DNA of 64,000 bases from Limoniibacter endophyticus (GTDB taxonomy: Bacteria > Pseudomonadota > Alphaproteobacteria > Rhizobiales > Rhizobiaceae): NCBI RefSeq assembly GCF_014652835.1, contig NZ_BMZO01000002.1, positions 349,071-413,070 of the forward strand, in the 5' to 3' direction. This document shows, piece after piece, positions 1 to 8,479 of this stretch. The notes under the pieces were generated by a model that saw nothing but the letters and a program-made list of their open reading frames with translations, was not told the DNA's origin and ran no database searches. Position 1 is the stretch's first letter. Each line of letters opens with the position of its first letter. The position numbers and the translations under genes are program-made.

Positions 1-653
1 TGTATTGCGATCTTCGCCATCAGCGCAGTTCGGGCAGGAGCTACCTCGAGAATATCCCCTTCGTTCGCCCCAGCCTTCGAAATATTGTCCAGCGTGTTGG
101 GGCCTATGGCGAAAGCCAGAGTTTCATCGGTGATCGTGACGAGACGCTCATGCCATCGCGATTGATGCAGCACGTATTGCCGGATCGGGACCGCGTCGAA
201 CAATTCATTGCCGATAATTACCAACGGCTGGGCAGGCAGCTTCGTTACGTCTTCAATCCATCGGATCGCTTCGGCGGCAGTGCCCAATGTCCGACGCTGC
301 ACTTCCCGCAAGCGCGGGCTGGTCTCGATCATGGCGATGTCGCGATCGAGCAGTGGCGAGCGCAAGCGTGCGAGAGTGCGCAGCATGTCCTTCATCAGCG
401 TCCCGCGACCCGGCCCGATTTCGGCAAATGTCGCAGGAGCACTCCAGGCGCTCGCAAGCCAGACGCCCGCAAGCTCACCGAACATCTGGCTGACTTCCGG
501 CGCGGTGGTGAAATCGCCATTTGTGCCGAAAGGCTGGCGCGTCGTGTAATAACCGTCCCGTGGATCGAAAAGGCAAAGCGACATGTAGGTCGCGACGCTC
601 ATCGGTCCGGTCTCGACGATCATTTCGCGGATGCGGCGCTCCAATGCGTTCAT
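1..653 (-). CDS. SAM-dependent methyltransferase, MidA/NDUFAF7-like (partial)
   Basis: The gene runs off the left edge of the window; about 217 N-terminal residues are visible. Translated from the ATG at 653 it shows an early [10 protein letters not shown] segment, [14 protein letters not shown], and a glycine-rich SAM-binding loop EIGPGRGTL near residue 80, followed by [13 protein letters not shown]. This series is typical of the MidA/NDUFAF7 (DUF185/COG1565) class I methyltransferases. The mitochondrial member methylates an arginine of a complex I subunit; the role of bacterial members is less clear. Its ATG overlaps the lgt stop codon by 4 nt (ATGA), so the two genes are probably co-translated. 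The C-terminal part lies outside the window. Confidence 0.85.
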   Translation of the reverse strand, partial: MNALERRIREMIVETGPMSVATYMSLCLFDPRDGYYTTRQPFGTNGDFTTAPEVSQMFGELAGVWLASAWSAPATFAEIGPGRGTLMKDMLRTLARLRSPLLDRDIAMIETSPRLREVQRRTLGTAAEAIRWIEDVTKLPAQPLVIIGNELFDAVPIRQYVLHQSRWHERLVTITDETLAFAIGPNTLDNISKAGANEGDILEVAPARTALMAKIAI

Positions 654-1510
654 GCCATACGTTTCCGCAGGCTCCAGCCCATGGCAGCGAGACCCGCCAG
701 CACCATCGGCACGGACAACACCATCCCCATAGTAAGCCAGTTTCCCGCGAGATAGCCGATCTGGGCATCCGGTTCGCGGAAGAATTCAGCCGCAATACGC
801 GACAGCCCGTAGCCGAACACGAAGGTCCCGGCGATGAAGCCGGGTCTCTTCAGACGTTTTGCAGCGAAGATCAGGACGATGAGCACGATGAAAAGCACGA
901 AACCTTCGAGGAAAGCTTCGTAGAGCTGGCTGGGATGACGCGGGATCGGCCCGCCGGTAGGGAATATTACGCCCCAGGAGTGGTCGGTCGGGCGGCCCCA
1001 GAGTTCCGAGTTGATGAAATTGGCGATACGCACGAGGCCGAGCGCCACCGGAACGCCTGCCGCAACAACGTCGAACATGGTCCAAACCGGAATTTTGCGT
1101 GAGCGCGCGAAGAAGATCATGGCCAGAGTCGTGCCGAGAAAGCCGCCATGGAAGGACATGCCACCTTCCCAGACCTTGAAGATGTCAAGCGGGTTGGCAA
1201 GGTAGCGGGGCAGGTCATAGAACAGTATATAGCCGACGCGCCCGCCCAGGACGACACCGATCGCGGCCCACATGACGAAATCGTCAATGTCGAGCTTTTG
1301 CGGCCGTGGCTGCCCGGCAAGCCAGAGCGCATCGTTGGAAACCAGCCGCTTTGCATACCACCATGCAAACAGAATGCCCACAATATAGCCGACACCATAC
1401 CAGTGGATGGCGATCGGGCCGAGTTGAAGCGCAATCGGGCTAATGTCGGGAAACGCGAGCGCAGTCATCGGCATCAGGGAAAGATCGGACAAGCGGCACA
1501 ACTCCTTCAC
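650..1510 (-). CDS. lgt: prolipoprotein diacylglyceryl transferase Lgt
   Basis: Inner-membrane enzyme that moves a diacylglyceryl group from phosphatidylglycerol to the lipobox cysteine of prolipoproteins, the first step of lipoprotein maturation. The protein is hydrophobic with about seven membrane segments. It carries the Lgt signatures [18 protein letters not shown] near the N-terminus, [20 protein letters not shown], and the signature loop [18 protein letters not shown]. The longest frame opens with GTG at 1510, but that GTG lies against the AAGGAG it would need. A TTG at 1492 or the ATGs at 1474/1468 (giving [10 protein letters not shown]) are more likely starts. Several lipoproteins elsewhere in the window would be substrates. 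Confidence 0.93.
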   Translation of the reverse strand: MKELCRLSDLSLMPMTALAFPDISPIALQLGPIAIHWYGVGYIVGILFAWWYAKRLVSNDALWLAGQPRPQKLDIDDFVMWAAIGVVLGGRVGYILFYDLPRYLANPLDIFKVWEGGMSFHGGFLGTTLAMIFFARSRKIPVWTMFDVVAAGVPVALGLVRIANFINSELWGRPTDHSWGVIFPTGGPIPRHPSQLYEAFLEGFVLFIVLIVLIFAAKRLKRPGFIAGTFVFGYGLSRIAAEFFREPDAQIGYLAGNWLTMGMVLSVPMVLAGLAAMGWSLRKRMA

Positions 1511-1606
1511 AAAATTTGGCTAGACGAAAGCCATGGGCCGCCTGCAAAATGCTTGCATTCGTGCGCCCGCGTCATTACCTGAACGCTTAAACGGAGAGCA
1601 TATGCC

Positions 1607-1867
1607 ATGGCAACCGGACCCAACCGTATTCTGGACGATTTCGCCAAGCTGATGACCGATGCCGCCGGTGCGGCGCAAGGTGTAAAGCGCGAAGCCGAGA
1701 CCGTCTTCAAAGCGCAGGCCGAGAAGCTTCTCAATTCGATGGATATTGTGAAGCGCGAGGAGTTTGACGCGATACGCGACATGGCCATTAAGGCACGCGC
1801 CGAAAACGAGCGCCTTGAAGCGCGCATTGCCGAACTTGAAGCCAAGCTTGCGGAGCAGTCTAAGTAG
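1607..1867 (+). CDS. ubiK: UbiK/BMFP (YqiC) family accessory factor
   Basis: An 86-residue protein of the BMFP domain (DUF526) family. It has a short N-terminal amphipathic segment (NRILDDFAKLMTDAAG) and a C-terminal coiled coil (ENERLEARIAELEAKLAEQ) joined through the conserved MDIVKREEFDAIRDMA. Known members bind membranes, trimerise through the coiled coil, and act as an accessory factor of the UbiJ-UbiK ubiquinone lipid-carrier complex in enterobacteria. In alphaproteobacteria the role is inferred only. The start codon follows GGAGAGCATATGCC. The gene is followed by a clear terminator, so it is probably monocistronic, and it is divergent from lgt. Confidence 0.82.
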   Translation: MATGPNRILDDFAKLMTDAAGAAQGVKREAETVFKAQAEKLLNSMDIVKREEFDAIRDMAIKARAENERLEARIAELEAKLAEQSK

Positions 1868-1870
1868 CCT

Positions 1871-2149
1871 GATTCTTCTTCGCGAATAGAAATCGGCCGG
1901 GTCGCAAGATCCGGCTTTTTCTTTAGCCCGGGAAAAATAGCCTGTGGATAGAAATTATCCCGAAATATTTCATTAATCTTTTCCACAAGCGCAGGCTGAA
2001 AAAAGTGCTTTACGCTGAATCCCTTACACGGTTTCGACGTTTTGTTGCGATGTCCATATCCACACGGAAAAAGCGTAACGGCGAAAAAGGGGGTGGCGCT
2101 GAGACTCTCCATCAATACACTGAAATTACAGCATGATTCGAAGTGATTC
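1871..2149. other. DnaA-box and GANTC cluster in intergenic region
   Basis: The 422-bp gap between the ubiK-like and ybjN-like genes has no convincing gene. Three 8/9 matches to the DnaA box TTATCCACA are seen: CTATCCACA on the minus strand (1943-1951), TTTTCCACA (1979-1987) and ATATCCACA (2056-2064). An AT-rich patch lies at 1950-1985. Five GANTC (CcrM) sites lie at 1871, 2017, 2103, 2135 and 2145, against about one expected by chance. Such clusters occur at alphaproteobacterial replication origins and at some cell-cycle promoters. Which of these applies here cannot be decided from sequence alone. Confidence 0.45.
1896..1920 (+). terminator. rho-independent terminator after ubiK-like gene
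   Basis: GCCGGGTC and GATCCGGC form an 8-bp stem (one G-T pair) closed by a GCAA tetraloop and followed by TTTTT. Confidence 0.85.
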
Positions 2150-2289
2150 ATCGCGGGGAAAAGTGGATCACATGGCCGCCAAGGGGATAGATTTGGCGGG
2201 TCGTGCCGGGGTTTTCGAAGTGTAGTCGTGCGTAAAATGAAAAATGCGGAACGCCGTGAGGCGAGGCCCGCGAACAAGCAGGAAATTCG

Positions 2290-2790
2290 ATGGAACTTCT
2301 CGAAATTGAATACGCACGCGATTGCCACCCGGTCGATGTCATCGAGCAGGTCGCCAATAATAATGAATGGTCTTTCGAGCGTGTCGGCGATGATGAGATT
2401 TCCATCATGGTCACTGGCAACTGGACGGAATATCACGTCTCCTTCTCCTGGATGGAGGAGTTCGAGGTCATCCACCTGGCTTGCGCCTTTGATATCAAGG
2501 TGCCGGAAGCCCGTACGCTTGAAACCATGCGCTTGCTCTCGCTGATCAACGAACAGCTCCTGTTCGGTCATTTCGATCTTTGGGAATCCGAAGGCGCGAT
2601 CATGTTTCGACAGTCGTTGCTTCTTGCAGGTGGCGCCGATCCGACGAGCCAGCAGGTCGAGGTTCTGCTTTCCAGCGCCCTGCAGGCGTGCGAATGTTAC
2701 TTCCAGGCCTTTCAATTCACGGCTTGGTCGAATGTGTCGGCACGTGACGCCCTGGCAAGCGTCCTGTTTGAAACACATGGAAACGCGTGA
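2290..2790 (+). CDS. YbjN domain-containing protein
   Basis: A 166-residue soluble, acidic protein. It has the YbjN-like (DUF1790) layout: an N-terminal strand-helix segment (HPVDVIEQVANNNEWSF), a hydrophobic strand segment (YHVSFSWMEEFEVIHLACAF) and a helix LRLLSLINEQLLFGHFDLW-like region with a conserved FDLW. YbjN proteins are linked to type III chaperone-like folds, and in E. coli overexpression affects motility and stress. No enzymatic residues are evident. The stop codon overlaps the next gene in TGATG, so it is translationally coupled to csaA. Rhizobial genomes often carry proC in this neighbourhood; none is present here. Confidence 0.75.
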   Translation: MELLEIEYARDCHPVDVIEQVANNNEWSFERVGDDEISIMVTGNWTEYHVSFSWMEEFEVIHLACAFDIKVPEARTLETMRLLSLINEQLLFGHFDLWESEGAIMFRQSLLLAGGADPTSQQVEVLLSSALQACECYFQAFQFTAWSNVSARDALASVLFETHGNA

Positions 2791-3152
2791 TGCATAAGCT
2801 GCAGACGGAACGTAAGGACGAGATCGTCTACGCGGAGTTCGAGAAGGTCGATATCCGCGTCGGCACGGTGGTTGAGGCCGAACCATATCCGGAAGCACGC
2901 AAACCTTCGATCAAGCTGAAGATTGATTTCGGCGGCGAGATCGGCATCAAGCGCTCATCGGCGCAGATTACGAAGCATTATACACCAGAGGCGCTGGTCG
3001 GACGGCAGGTGCTGGCAGTCGTCAACTTCCCGCCGCGCCAGATCGGCAAGTTCATTTCGGAAGTGCTGACGCTGGGCGTGCCGGACGCTGAAGGCGAGGT
3101 CGTGCTGATGAAGCCAGACCTCGCGGTTCCGAATGGCGGCGGATTGTTCTAG
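2790..3152 (+). CDS. csaA: CsaA-type tRNA-binding protein
   Basis: A 120-residue stand-alone tRNA-binding OB-fold domain, the size of CsaA proteins. It contains FEKVDIRVGTVVEAEPYPEARKP-type N-terminal features, the GIKRSSAQITKHYTPEAL segment, and the conserved C-terminal VLTLGVPDAEGEVVLMKPD and VPNGG end. CsaA is a homodimer that binds tRNA and has chaperone-like, export-related activity in Bacillus. The ATG at 2790 overlaps the upstream stop codon (TGATG). A GTG at 2787 is the only alternative and adds one residue. No terminator is visible directly after the gene. Confidence 0.88.
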   Translation: MHKLQTERKDEIVYAEFEKVDIRVGTVVEAEPYPEARKPSIKLKIDFGGEIGIKRSSAQITKHYTPEALVGRQVLAVVNFPPRQIGKFISEVLTLGVPDAEGEVVLMKPDLAVPNGGGLF

Positions 3153-3192
3153 CCAACGCGCTTGAAACAGGTCCGCTTTTCCGCCGTCTGTT

Positions 3193-3330
3193 CTAGAGAG
3201 GCTCCGGCCAGGCTCCGCCAGCTTCTGCGGCTCCAAACAGGTTCAGCCAAAGGTCGTTCAACCCCTGATCTATCGGGGCGTCATCAGTGACGGGCTGTAT
3301 CTCTGGATTTTCTATCTCATTGTTTTCCAT
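3193..3330 (-). CDS. small hypothetical protein (45 aa)
   Basis: An ORF of 45 codons on the minus strand starting with ATG at 3330, preceded by AAAGGGAAATTTAC (a reasonable ribosome-binding site) and ending in TAG at 3193. The peptide begins MENNEIENPEIQPV, is very acidic in its first half, and ends in a hydrophobic, tryptophan-containing tail (LNDLWLNLFGAAEAGGAWPE). It has no signal peptide or known domain and lies between csaA and the copA promoter, divergent from copA. No family is recognised. The call rests on the start context and non-random composition, so it could be spurious. Confidence 0.4.
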   Translation of the reverse strand: MENNEIENPEIQPVTDDAPIDQGLNDLWLNLFGAAEAGGAWPEPL

Positions 3331-3414
3331 GTAAATTTCCCTTTCATACAGGTGCTATAGTGACGCGGGACGCGGCTTCGACATAGCCCGTATAAATGCT
3401 GGCATAATTAGCGC

Positions 3415-3445
3415 TTGACCTTCCAGTCACTGGAAGCCCTACAAC
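3415..3445 (+). promoter_or_regulatory. CueR/HmrR-type MerR-family copper promoter of copA
   Basis: A -35 element TTGACC (3415-3420) and a -10-like TACAAC (3440-3445) are separated by 19 bp, the elongated spacer characteristic of MerR-family promoters. Between them lies a perfect dyad CTTCCAGT-C-ACTGGAAG (3420-3436), which matches the copper-responsive CueR/HmrR operator. Transcription would start near 3452, so the copA coding region cannot begin at the TTG at 3415. The ATG at 3478 is the start. No MerR-family gene lies nearby, so the regulator must act from elsewhere. Confidence 0.88.
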
Positions 3446-3477
3446 TTATCCGGACGGAACAAGTTCGAGGTAGGGCA

Positions 3478-5865
3478 ATGCAAAAAGACGCTACACATTC
3501 ATCTTGCTCAGCGCCTGAGGAACGGCCCGGCACTGGAAGCTGTTGCAGCCACCACGCTGCGGTTCATGCGGTGCATGAGGAGATCGATCCGGTCTGTGGC
3601 ATGAGCGTCGATCCAGCGACAGCGAAGCATGTTTCCTTGTTAGACGGCAGGAAGGTTTATTTCTGCTCAGGTGGCTGCAAGACCAAATTCGAGGCTGAGC
3701 CGGAAAAATACCGGAATGGCCCGCCAAACCAGGAGCCTATGCCGAAAGGTACGCTCTACACCTGCCCGATGGATCCGGAAATCGTGCAGGAGGGGCCCGG
3801 TACATGTCCGATCTGTGGCATGGCTCTCGAACCGATGGGTATTCCCACTGCCGATGCGGGGCCCAATCCGGAGCTGGTCGATTTTACGCGCCGCTTCTGG
3901 ATCAGTGCCGGTCTCGCTATTCCACTCTTCATCATTGCCATGGCGCCGATGGTCGGATTGCCGCTGCGCAACTGGCTTGGCGAACGCACGTCGCAATGGC
4001 TCGAGCTTGTGCTGGCGACACCGATCGTATTGTGGGCGGCAAAGCCCTTCTTCGAGCGCGGCTGGGCATCCATTCGCAACCGGTCGCCCAACATGTTCAC
4101 GCTGATTGCCATTGGCGTCGCGGCCGCCTACGGTTTCAGCGTTTTTGCGCTCCTTTTCCCTGATTTTCTCCCGCACGGCTTTGCCGGGCATGGCGGTTCG
4201 GCTCCCGTTTATTTCGAGGCGGCGGGCGTCATTGTCGCGTTGGTCTTTGCCGGTCAGGTGATGGAGCTGAAAGCGCGTGAGCGCACTGGTTCAGCCATTC
4301 GGGCATTGCTCGACCTTTCGCCCAAGACGGCAAGGTGGCTCGCCGATGACAATCATGAGCAGGACGTCCCGCTTGAAGAGATCAGGGTTGGCGACCGGCT
4401 GCGCGTGCGTCCGGGCGAGAGTGTACCGGTTGATGGCGTAATCGAAGAGGGGGCATCTTCGGTCGATGAATCGCTGGTGACGGGTGAGAGTCTCGCGATC
4501 GAAAAGGTCGTCGGCTCTGCCGTGACTGGGGGAACGCTGAACCAGCGTGGCAGCTTCGTCATGCGGGCCGAGAAGGTGGGGAGCGAAACCTTGCTTGCAC
4601 GCATCGTCGAAATGGTGGCGTCGGCGCAGCGGTCGCGGGCGCCGATCCAGTCCATGGTAGATCGCGTCTCACGGATATTCGTCCCGACGGTTGTTGCGTT
4701 CTCTGTGCTTGCCTTCGCGATCTGGTGGCTGGTCGGACCGGAGCCAACGCTTTCGCATGCTCTGGTGGCAGCGATTTCCGTCCTCATCATTGCTTGCCCC
4801 TGTGCGCTCGGCCTTGCCACGCCAATGTCGATCATGACAGCAACGGGCAGGGGAGCGCAGGCAGGCGTACTTATCCGCAATGCCGAAGCTCTCGAACGCC
4901 TGAGCAATGTCGATACGCTGATTGTCGACAAGACAGGGACGCTTACCACCGGCAAGCCTGCTTTGACGGAAGTCGTTGCGCTCGATGGCAATGAAGAGGC
5001 GCTGCTTGAAATTGCCTCCGCGCTCGAGGCAGGTTCCGAGCATCCGCTGGCGGACGCCATCCTCAAGGGCGCGCGGGACCGGAACATAAAGATACAACCG
5101 ACACAGGCGTTCGAGGCAATAACCGGCATGGGCGTTACGGGGAGGGTTGATGAGCTTGCCGTGGCGTTGGGAAACAAGGCGCTGATGGATAGGCTCCGGG
5201 TCGAAACCGCATCGCTTGCCGATCAGGTATTCGCATTGCAGGAAAAGGGCCGCACTGCAATGTATGTCGCGGTTGACGGGAAGCTTGCAGGCCTGGTTGC
5301 AGTGGCCGATACGGTGCGCCGCGAAGCACGCGAGGTGATCCGCACGCTGCAAGGCCATGGCTTGAAAATCGTCATGGCGACGGGTGACAATTCCCGAACG
5401 GCTGCGGCGGTTGCGCGGGAACTCGGGATCGACGCGGTGTACGCTGACTTGCAGCCGCAGGACAAGCTGGAGCTGGTCGAAACCCTTCGTTCCGAGGGGG
5501 CGAGAGTGGCTATGGCGGGCGACGGCGTCAATGATGCGCCGGCCTTGAGTGCTGCCGATGTCGGGATCGCCATGGGAACGGGGGCCGACGTGGCTATCGA
5601 GAGCGCAGGCCTGACCCTGCTTCAGGGCGATCTTGCGGCCGTTCTTCGGGCGCGGCTGCTGGCGGAGAAAACCATGCGCAATATTCGCCAGAATCTCGTC
5701 TTCGCCTTCGGGTACAACGCGCTCGGCGTTCCAATCGCGGCAGGCGTCCTCTATCCGGCCTTCGGCCTGCTTTTGTCGCCAATGCTGGCTGCACTTGCCA
5801 TGAGCCTGTCTTCGGTTTCCGTCATCGCGAACGCTTTGCGTCTGCGCGCCGTTTCGCTGAAATAA
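3478..5865 (+). CDS. copA: copper-exporting P1B-type ATPase
   Basis: A 795-residue inner-membrane Cu(I) pump. In order: a Cys/His-rich N-terminus; a YHS domain ([10 protein letters not shown], residues 38-78, ending in YFCSGGCK); a heavy-metal-binding segment ([10 protein letters not shown]...[10 protein letters not shown], about 93-118); paired membrane helices; the actuator TGES; the transmembrane metal site C440-P-C442; the phosphorylation motif DKTGT with D484; and the hinge GDGVND (681-686). Instead of classical HMA (GMxCxxC) domains it uses YHS plus heavy-metal-binding domains, as many alphaproteobacterial and proteobacterial CopB/CopA-like pumps do. It is driven by the CueR-type promoter directly upstream. 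The DUF305 gene follows 12 nt after its stop, so the two form an operon. Confidence 0.95.
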   Translation: MQKDATHSSCSAPEERPGTGSCCSHHAAVHAVHEEIDPVCGMSVDPATAKHVSLLDGRKVYFCSGGCKTKFEAEPEKYRNGPPNQEPMPKGTLYTCPMDPEIVQEGPGTCPICGMALEPMGIPTADAGPNPELVDFTRRFWISAGLAIPLFIIAMAPMVGLPLRNWLGERTSQWLELVLATPIVLWAAKPFFERGWASIRNRSPNMFTLIAIGVAAAYGFSVFALLFPDFLPHGFAGHGGSAPVYFEAAGVIVALVFAGQVMELKARERTGSAIRALLDLSPKTARWLADDNHEQDVPLEEIRVGDRLRVRPGESVPVDGVIEEGASSVDESLVTGESLAIEKVVGSAVTGGTLNQRGSFVMRAEKVGSETLLARIVEMVASAQRSRAPIQSMVDRVSRIFVPTVVAFSVLAFAIWWLVGPEPTLSHALVAAISVLIIACPCALGLATPMSIMTATGRGAQAGVLIRNAEALERLSNVDTLIVDKTGTLTTGKPALTEVVALDGNEEALLEIASALEAGSEHPLADAILKGARDRNIKIQPTQAFEAITGMGVTGRVDELAVALGNKALMDRLRVETASLADQVFALQEKGRTAMYVAVDGKLAGLVAVADTVRREAREVIRTLQGHGLKIVMATGDNSRTAAAVARELGIDAVYADLQPQDKLELVETLRSEGARVAMAGDGVNDAPALSAADVGIAMGTGADVAIESAGLTLLQGDLAAVLRARLLAEKTMRNIRQNLVFAFGYNALGVPIAAGVLYPAFGLLLSPMLAALAMSLSSVSVIANALRLRAVSLK

Positions 5866-5877
5866 TGGGAGGTTTCC

Positions 5878-6237
5878 ATGAATAAACTCGTTCTCGTACT
5901 GCTGCTTTCGGTTTCATCGGGTCTTGCTTTCGCTCAGGACCATGCAGGACATGGCGGGCATCAGGCGGCGCCCGCCGAAAGCCCGTCCACCGCGCAATAC
6001 AAGGCGCAGATGGACAGGATGCATAAAGCTATGATGGGCATCGACTATACGGGAGATGCCGATATCGACTTTGCCCGCGGAATGATCCCGCACCATCAGG
6101 CAGCTATTGATATGGCCCGGACTGTCCTGGAACATGGGAGGGACCCGGAAATTCGCAAGCTGGCAGAAGAGATCGTGGCTGCACAGGAAGCCGAGATTGC
6201 ACAGCTGGAGGCCTGGTTGAAGGCGCATGAGGATTGA
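5878..6237 (+). CDS. DUF305 periplasmic copper-associated protein
   Basis: A 119-residue exported protein with a clear Sec signal peptide (cleavage after AFA, about residue 19). The mature N-terminus is His-rich (QDHAGHGGHQ), followed by a helical DUF305 domain with the family motif MIPHHQAAIDMA and Met/His pairs such as MDRMHKAMM. DUF305 proteins are four-helix, ferritin-like-fold proteins; the cyanobacterial member CopM binds copper. The gene starts 12 nt after copA behind GGGAGGTTTCC, so it shares the copper-inducible transcript and probably binds exported copper in the periplasm (inference). Confidence 0.88.
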   Translation: MNKLVLVLLLSVSSGLAFAQDHAGHGGHQAAPAESPSTAQYKAQMDRMHKAMMGIDYTGDADIDFARGMIPHHQAAIDMARTVLEHGRDPEIRKLAEEIVAAQEAEIAQLEAWLKAHED

Positions 6238-6357
6238 GAAACCATGCATGGGTGTTTGATCCGGAATAGGACCGTTAATGTTCGGATAACAAGGAAAATA
6301 AGCGTCATAGCTCAGGCGTGTAAAAACGCTGAGGAGTGTCTCATGCGCTCCTGGTAA

Positions 6358-7779
6358 TCAGGCTGGTACCCTTACCTTCGCCCGCAATCCGCCCAAAGGG
6401 CTGTCTTCGAGAAGGATGTCGCCTCCGTGGCTGCGGGCGACGTCGCGCGCGATGGAAAGGCCTAGTCCCGTCCCGGACGCATCGAGGTTGCGGGCTTCAT
6501 CCAGGCGCAGGAATGGTTTGAAAACATCCTCGCGACGGCTTTCGGGAACGCCTGGACCGTCATCGTCTATGATAATGGTCAGGATTCCATTCTGCAGCTT
6601 TGCGTCCATCTGCACATTTTGGGCGTAACGGAAGGCGTTTCCAACCAGATTGTGCAGCAAGCGCGAAAAAGCGTTCGGGCGCACATGAATATCGTCTATG
6701 TCGCCAATATGGGCGATGAAACCGCGCTCACGCATCGCGGCCTCGTCTTCGAAGCGGGCGACGCATTCCTGCAGGCTGAAATCGCCAATATCTTCCTCCG
6801 CTTCGGCGCGCGCGAAGGATAAGTAGCCTTCGAGCATCGTCTGCATGTCATCGATATCCTTGTTGAGCGCCTTCAGATCGAGCTGCGAGCCGGACAAAGC
6901 CAGTTCGAGCTTGAAGCGAGTGAGGATTGTGCGCAGGTCGTGGCTGACGCCGGAGAGCATGGTAGTACGCTGCTCGATTTGGCGCTCGATGCGCTGGCGC
7001 ATCTGAATAAAGGCGGCACCGGCCCGCCGCACTTCATCTGCGCCGCGCGGCTTGAAATCACCAGCAGGCCGTCCTTTGCCGAAATCCTCTGCTGCTTCCG
7101 CCAGCTGTAGGATCGGCTTGATCTGGTTGCGCAGGAAGGGGACCGCGATCAGCAAGAGTACGAGCGACGTTCCGACCATCCAGAGCAGGAAGATATGCGT
7201 ATTGGATGCATAGGCCTGGCTGCGGCGCGCAAAAACGCGCAGGACCTGGTTTTCAAGCTTAATGCGGATTTCCACGATGTTCGAGTTGCCGACCGTATCC
7301 AGCCAGAAGGGGCGGTTGATCTGGCTCGTGATCTCTGAAGATAAAATGCCGTCCAGGATCGAGAAGAAGGGCTTAGGGCTTGGCGGAGGCAGTGGATCGT
7401 TCGGCAAAAGATCGATCTTCAGACCAAGTCGCTCCTGGGCGATGCGGACCATGTTTGCATGGTCGCGGTCGTTCGGGTACGTTTCGATCATGTCGATGAT
7501 GGCGGCAATGTCCCGCGTTACGGCTGCTGAAAGGCGCTGCGTCACCGTTTGCCAGTGACGCTCCATGAACATGAAGGCAATGACCGATTGCAGCAGGATC
7601 ATCGGCGCGATGACAATGATCAAAGACCGCGCGTAGAGCCGCTTTGGCATGAAACGTGTCAGCATATGGCCAGCACGTCGTGCGAAACGGCGCAGACGCC
7701 ATGTCAGATCCTGGCGACGCGGTGGCGGCGGCGAGGAACGCGATGCCTGATCTTCGGCGATTTCTGCCTTACTCAACAC
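6358..7779 (-). CDS. EnvZ-type sensor histidine kinase
   Basis: A 473-residue membrane kinase. Cytoplasmic N-terminus with a proline stretch, TM1 about residues 51-73, a periplasmic loop of about 120 residues, TM2 about 195-216, a HAMP linker, and an H-box SGVSHDLRT with the phospho-accepting H280. The ATPase domain has an N-box (LLHNLVGNAFRYA, N377/N381), DDDGPG (405-410) and GTGLGLS (436-442). The residue after HDLRT is I where P is common. It overlaps the response-regulator gene by 11 nt and is the last gene of a MarR - regulator - kinase operon. The neighbouring genes resemble the petP/petR pair named in purple bacteria and rhizobia; the signal sensed cannot be read from the sequence. Confidence 0.9.
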   Translation of the reverse strand: MLSKAEIAEDQASRSSPPPPRRQDLTWRLRRFARRAGHMLTRFMPKRLYARSLIIVIAPMILLQSVIAFMFMERHWQTVTQRLSAAVTRDIAAIIDMIETYPNDRDHANMVRIAQERLGLKIDLLPNDPLPPPSPKPFFSILDGILSSEITSQINRPFWLDTVGNSNIVEIRIKLENQVLRVFARRSQAYASNTHIFLLWMVGTSLVLLLIAVPFLRNQIKPILQLAEAAEDFGKGRPAGDFKPRGADEVRRAGAAFIQMRQRIERQIEQRTTMLSGVSHDLRTILTRFKLELALSGSQLDLKALNKDIDDMQTMLEGYLSFARAEAEEDIGDFSLQECVARFEDEAAMRERGFIAHIGDIDDIHVRPNAFSRLLHNLVGNAFRYAQNVQMDAKLQNGILTIIIDDDGPGVPESRREDVFKPFLRLDEARNLDASGTGLGLSIARDVARSHGGDILLEDSPLGGLRAKVRVPA

Positions 7780-8479
7780 TCAGTCTGTATCCGATGCCGC
7801 GAACCGTTTGCAGCCAGACGGGATTGGCGGGATCGCGTTCGATCTTGCGCCGCAAACGATTGATTTGCACGTCGATGGTACGCTCACCCACCTCGACATT
7901 TCCAGTCACAAGTTCATGTCTGGGGATGGTTTCGCCCGCCCGCTCAGCAAAGATGACGAGGATTTCCTGTTCGCGATCCGTCAACTTGATGACCTCGGGT
8001 CCTTTTTTGAGCTCCCGGCGCGCAATGTTGAACGTGTACGGACCGAAAACCATCTGCTCGAGCTTCGGCGTCGTCTGGTTGCCCCCACGGCGTAAAATAT
8101 TATTGATGCGCAGAACTAGCTCGCGCGGGTCGAACGGCTTTGGCAGATAGTCATCCGCGCCAGCCTCAAGGCCCATGATGCGCGCATCTGTCTCAGACAA
8201 TGCCGTCAGCATAAGGATCGGAACATCGCGGGTTTCGCGGAGGGATCGAGTTAGCTCCACGCCGCTTTCGCCCGGCATCATGACGTCGAGTACGATGAGA
8301 TCGAACTCGAAGCCAGCGAGCTGGCGGCGCGCTTCGCCGGCTTCTGCGGCCACGGAAATGCGGAAACCCTGTTCGGAAAGAAACTGACGCAGGAGATTAC
8401 GAATACGCGTATCGTCGTCGACGACGAGTATATGCGGTGCATCGTCATCAAGAAGCGCTGGCTTTTCAGTCATGTTCAA
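7769..8479 (-). CDS. OmpR/PhoB-family response regulator (PetR-like)
   Basis: A 236-residue DNA-binding response regulator. The receiver domain has acidic pocket VVDDD (about 19-23), phosphoacceptor D65 in LIVLDVMMPG, switch T92 in LMLTAL, and K114 in YLPKPFDPREL. It is followed by an OmpR-type winged helix ending GERTIDVQINRLRRKIE and TVRGIGYRL. It sits between a MarR-type gene (4-nt overlap) and an EnvZ-type kinase (11-nt overlap), so kinase and regulator are almost certainly cognate. Homologues next to a MarR gene are annotated PetR in Rhodobacter and rhizobia; here petABC is not adjacent. Confidence 0.93.
   Translation of the reverse strand: MNMTEKPALLDDDAPHILVVDDDTRIRNLLRQFLSEQGFRISVAAEAGEARRQLAGFEFDLIVLDVMMPGESGVELTRSLRETRDVPILMLTALSETDARIMGLEAGADDYLPKPFDPRELVLRINNILRRGGNQTTPKLEQMVFGPYTFNIARRELKKGPEVIKLTDREQEILVIFAERAGETIPRHELVTGNVEVGERTIDVQINRLRRKIERDPANPVWLQTVRGIGYRLSVE

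Noticed and set aside
1507..2898. 463-codon open frame on the minus strand
   Set aside because: It crosses the ubiK-like gene, its terminator and the ybjN-like gene in antisense and shows no domain.
3415..3477. N-terminal extension of copA from TTG 3415
   Set aside because: The codons overlap the -35 and operator of the promoter, so they are not transcribed from it.
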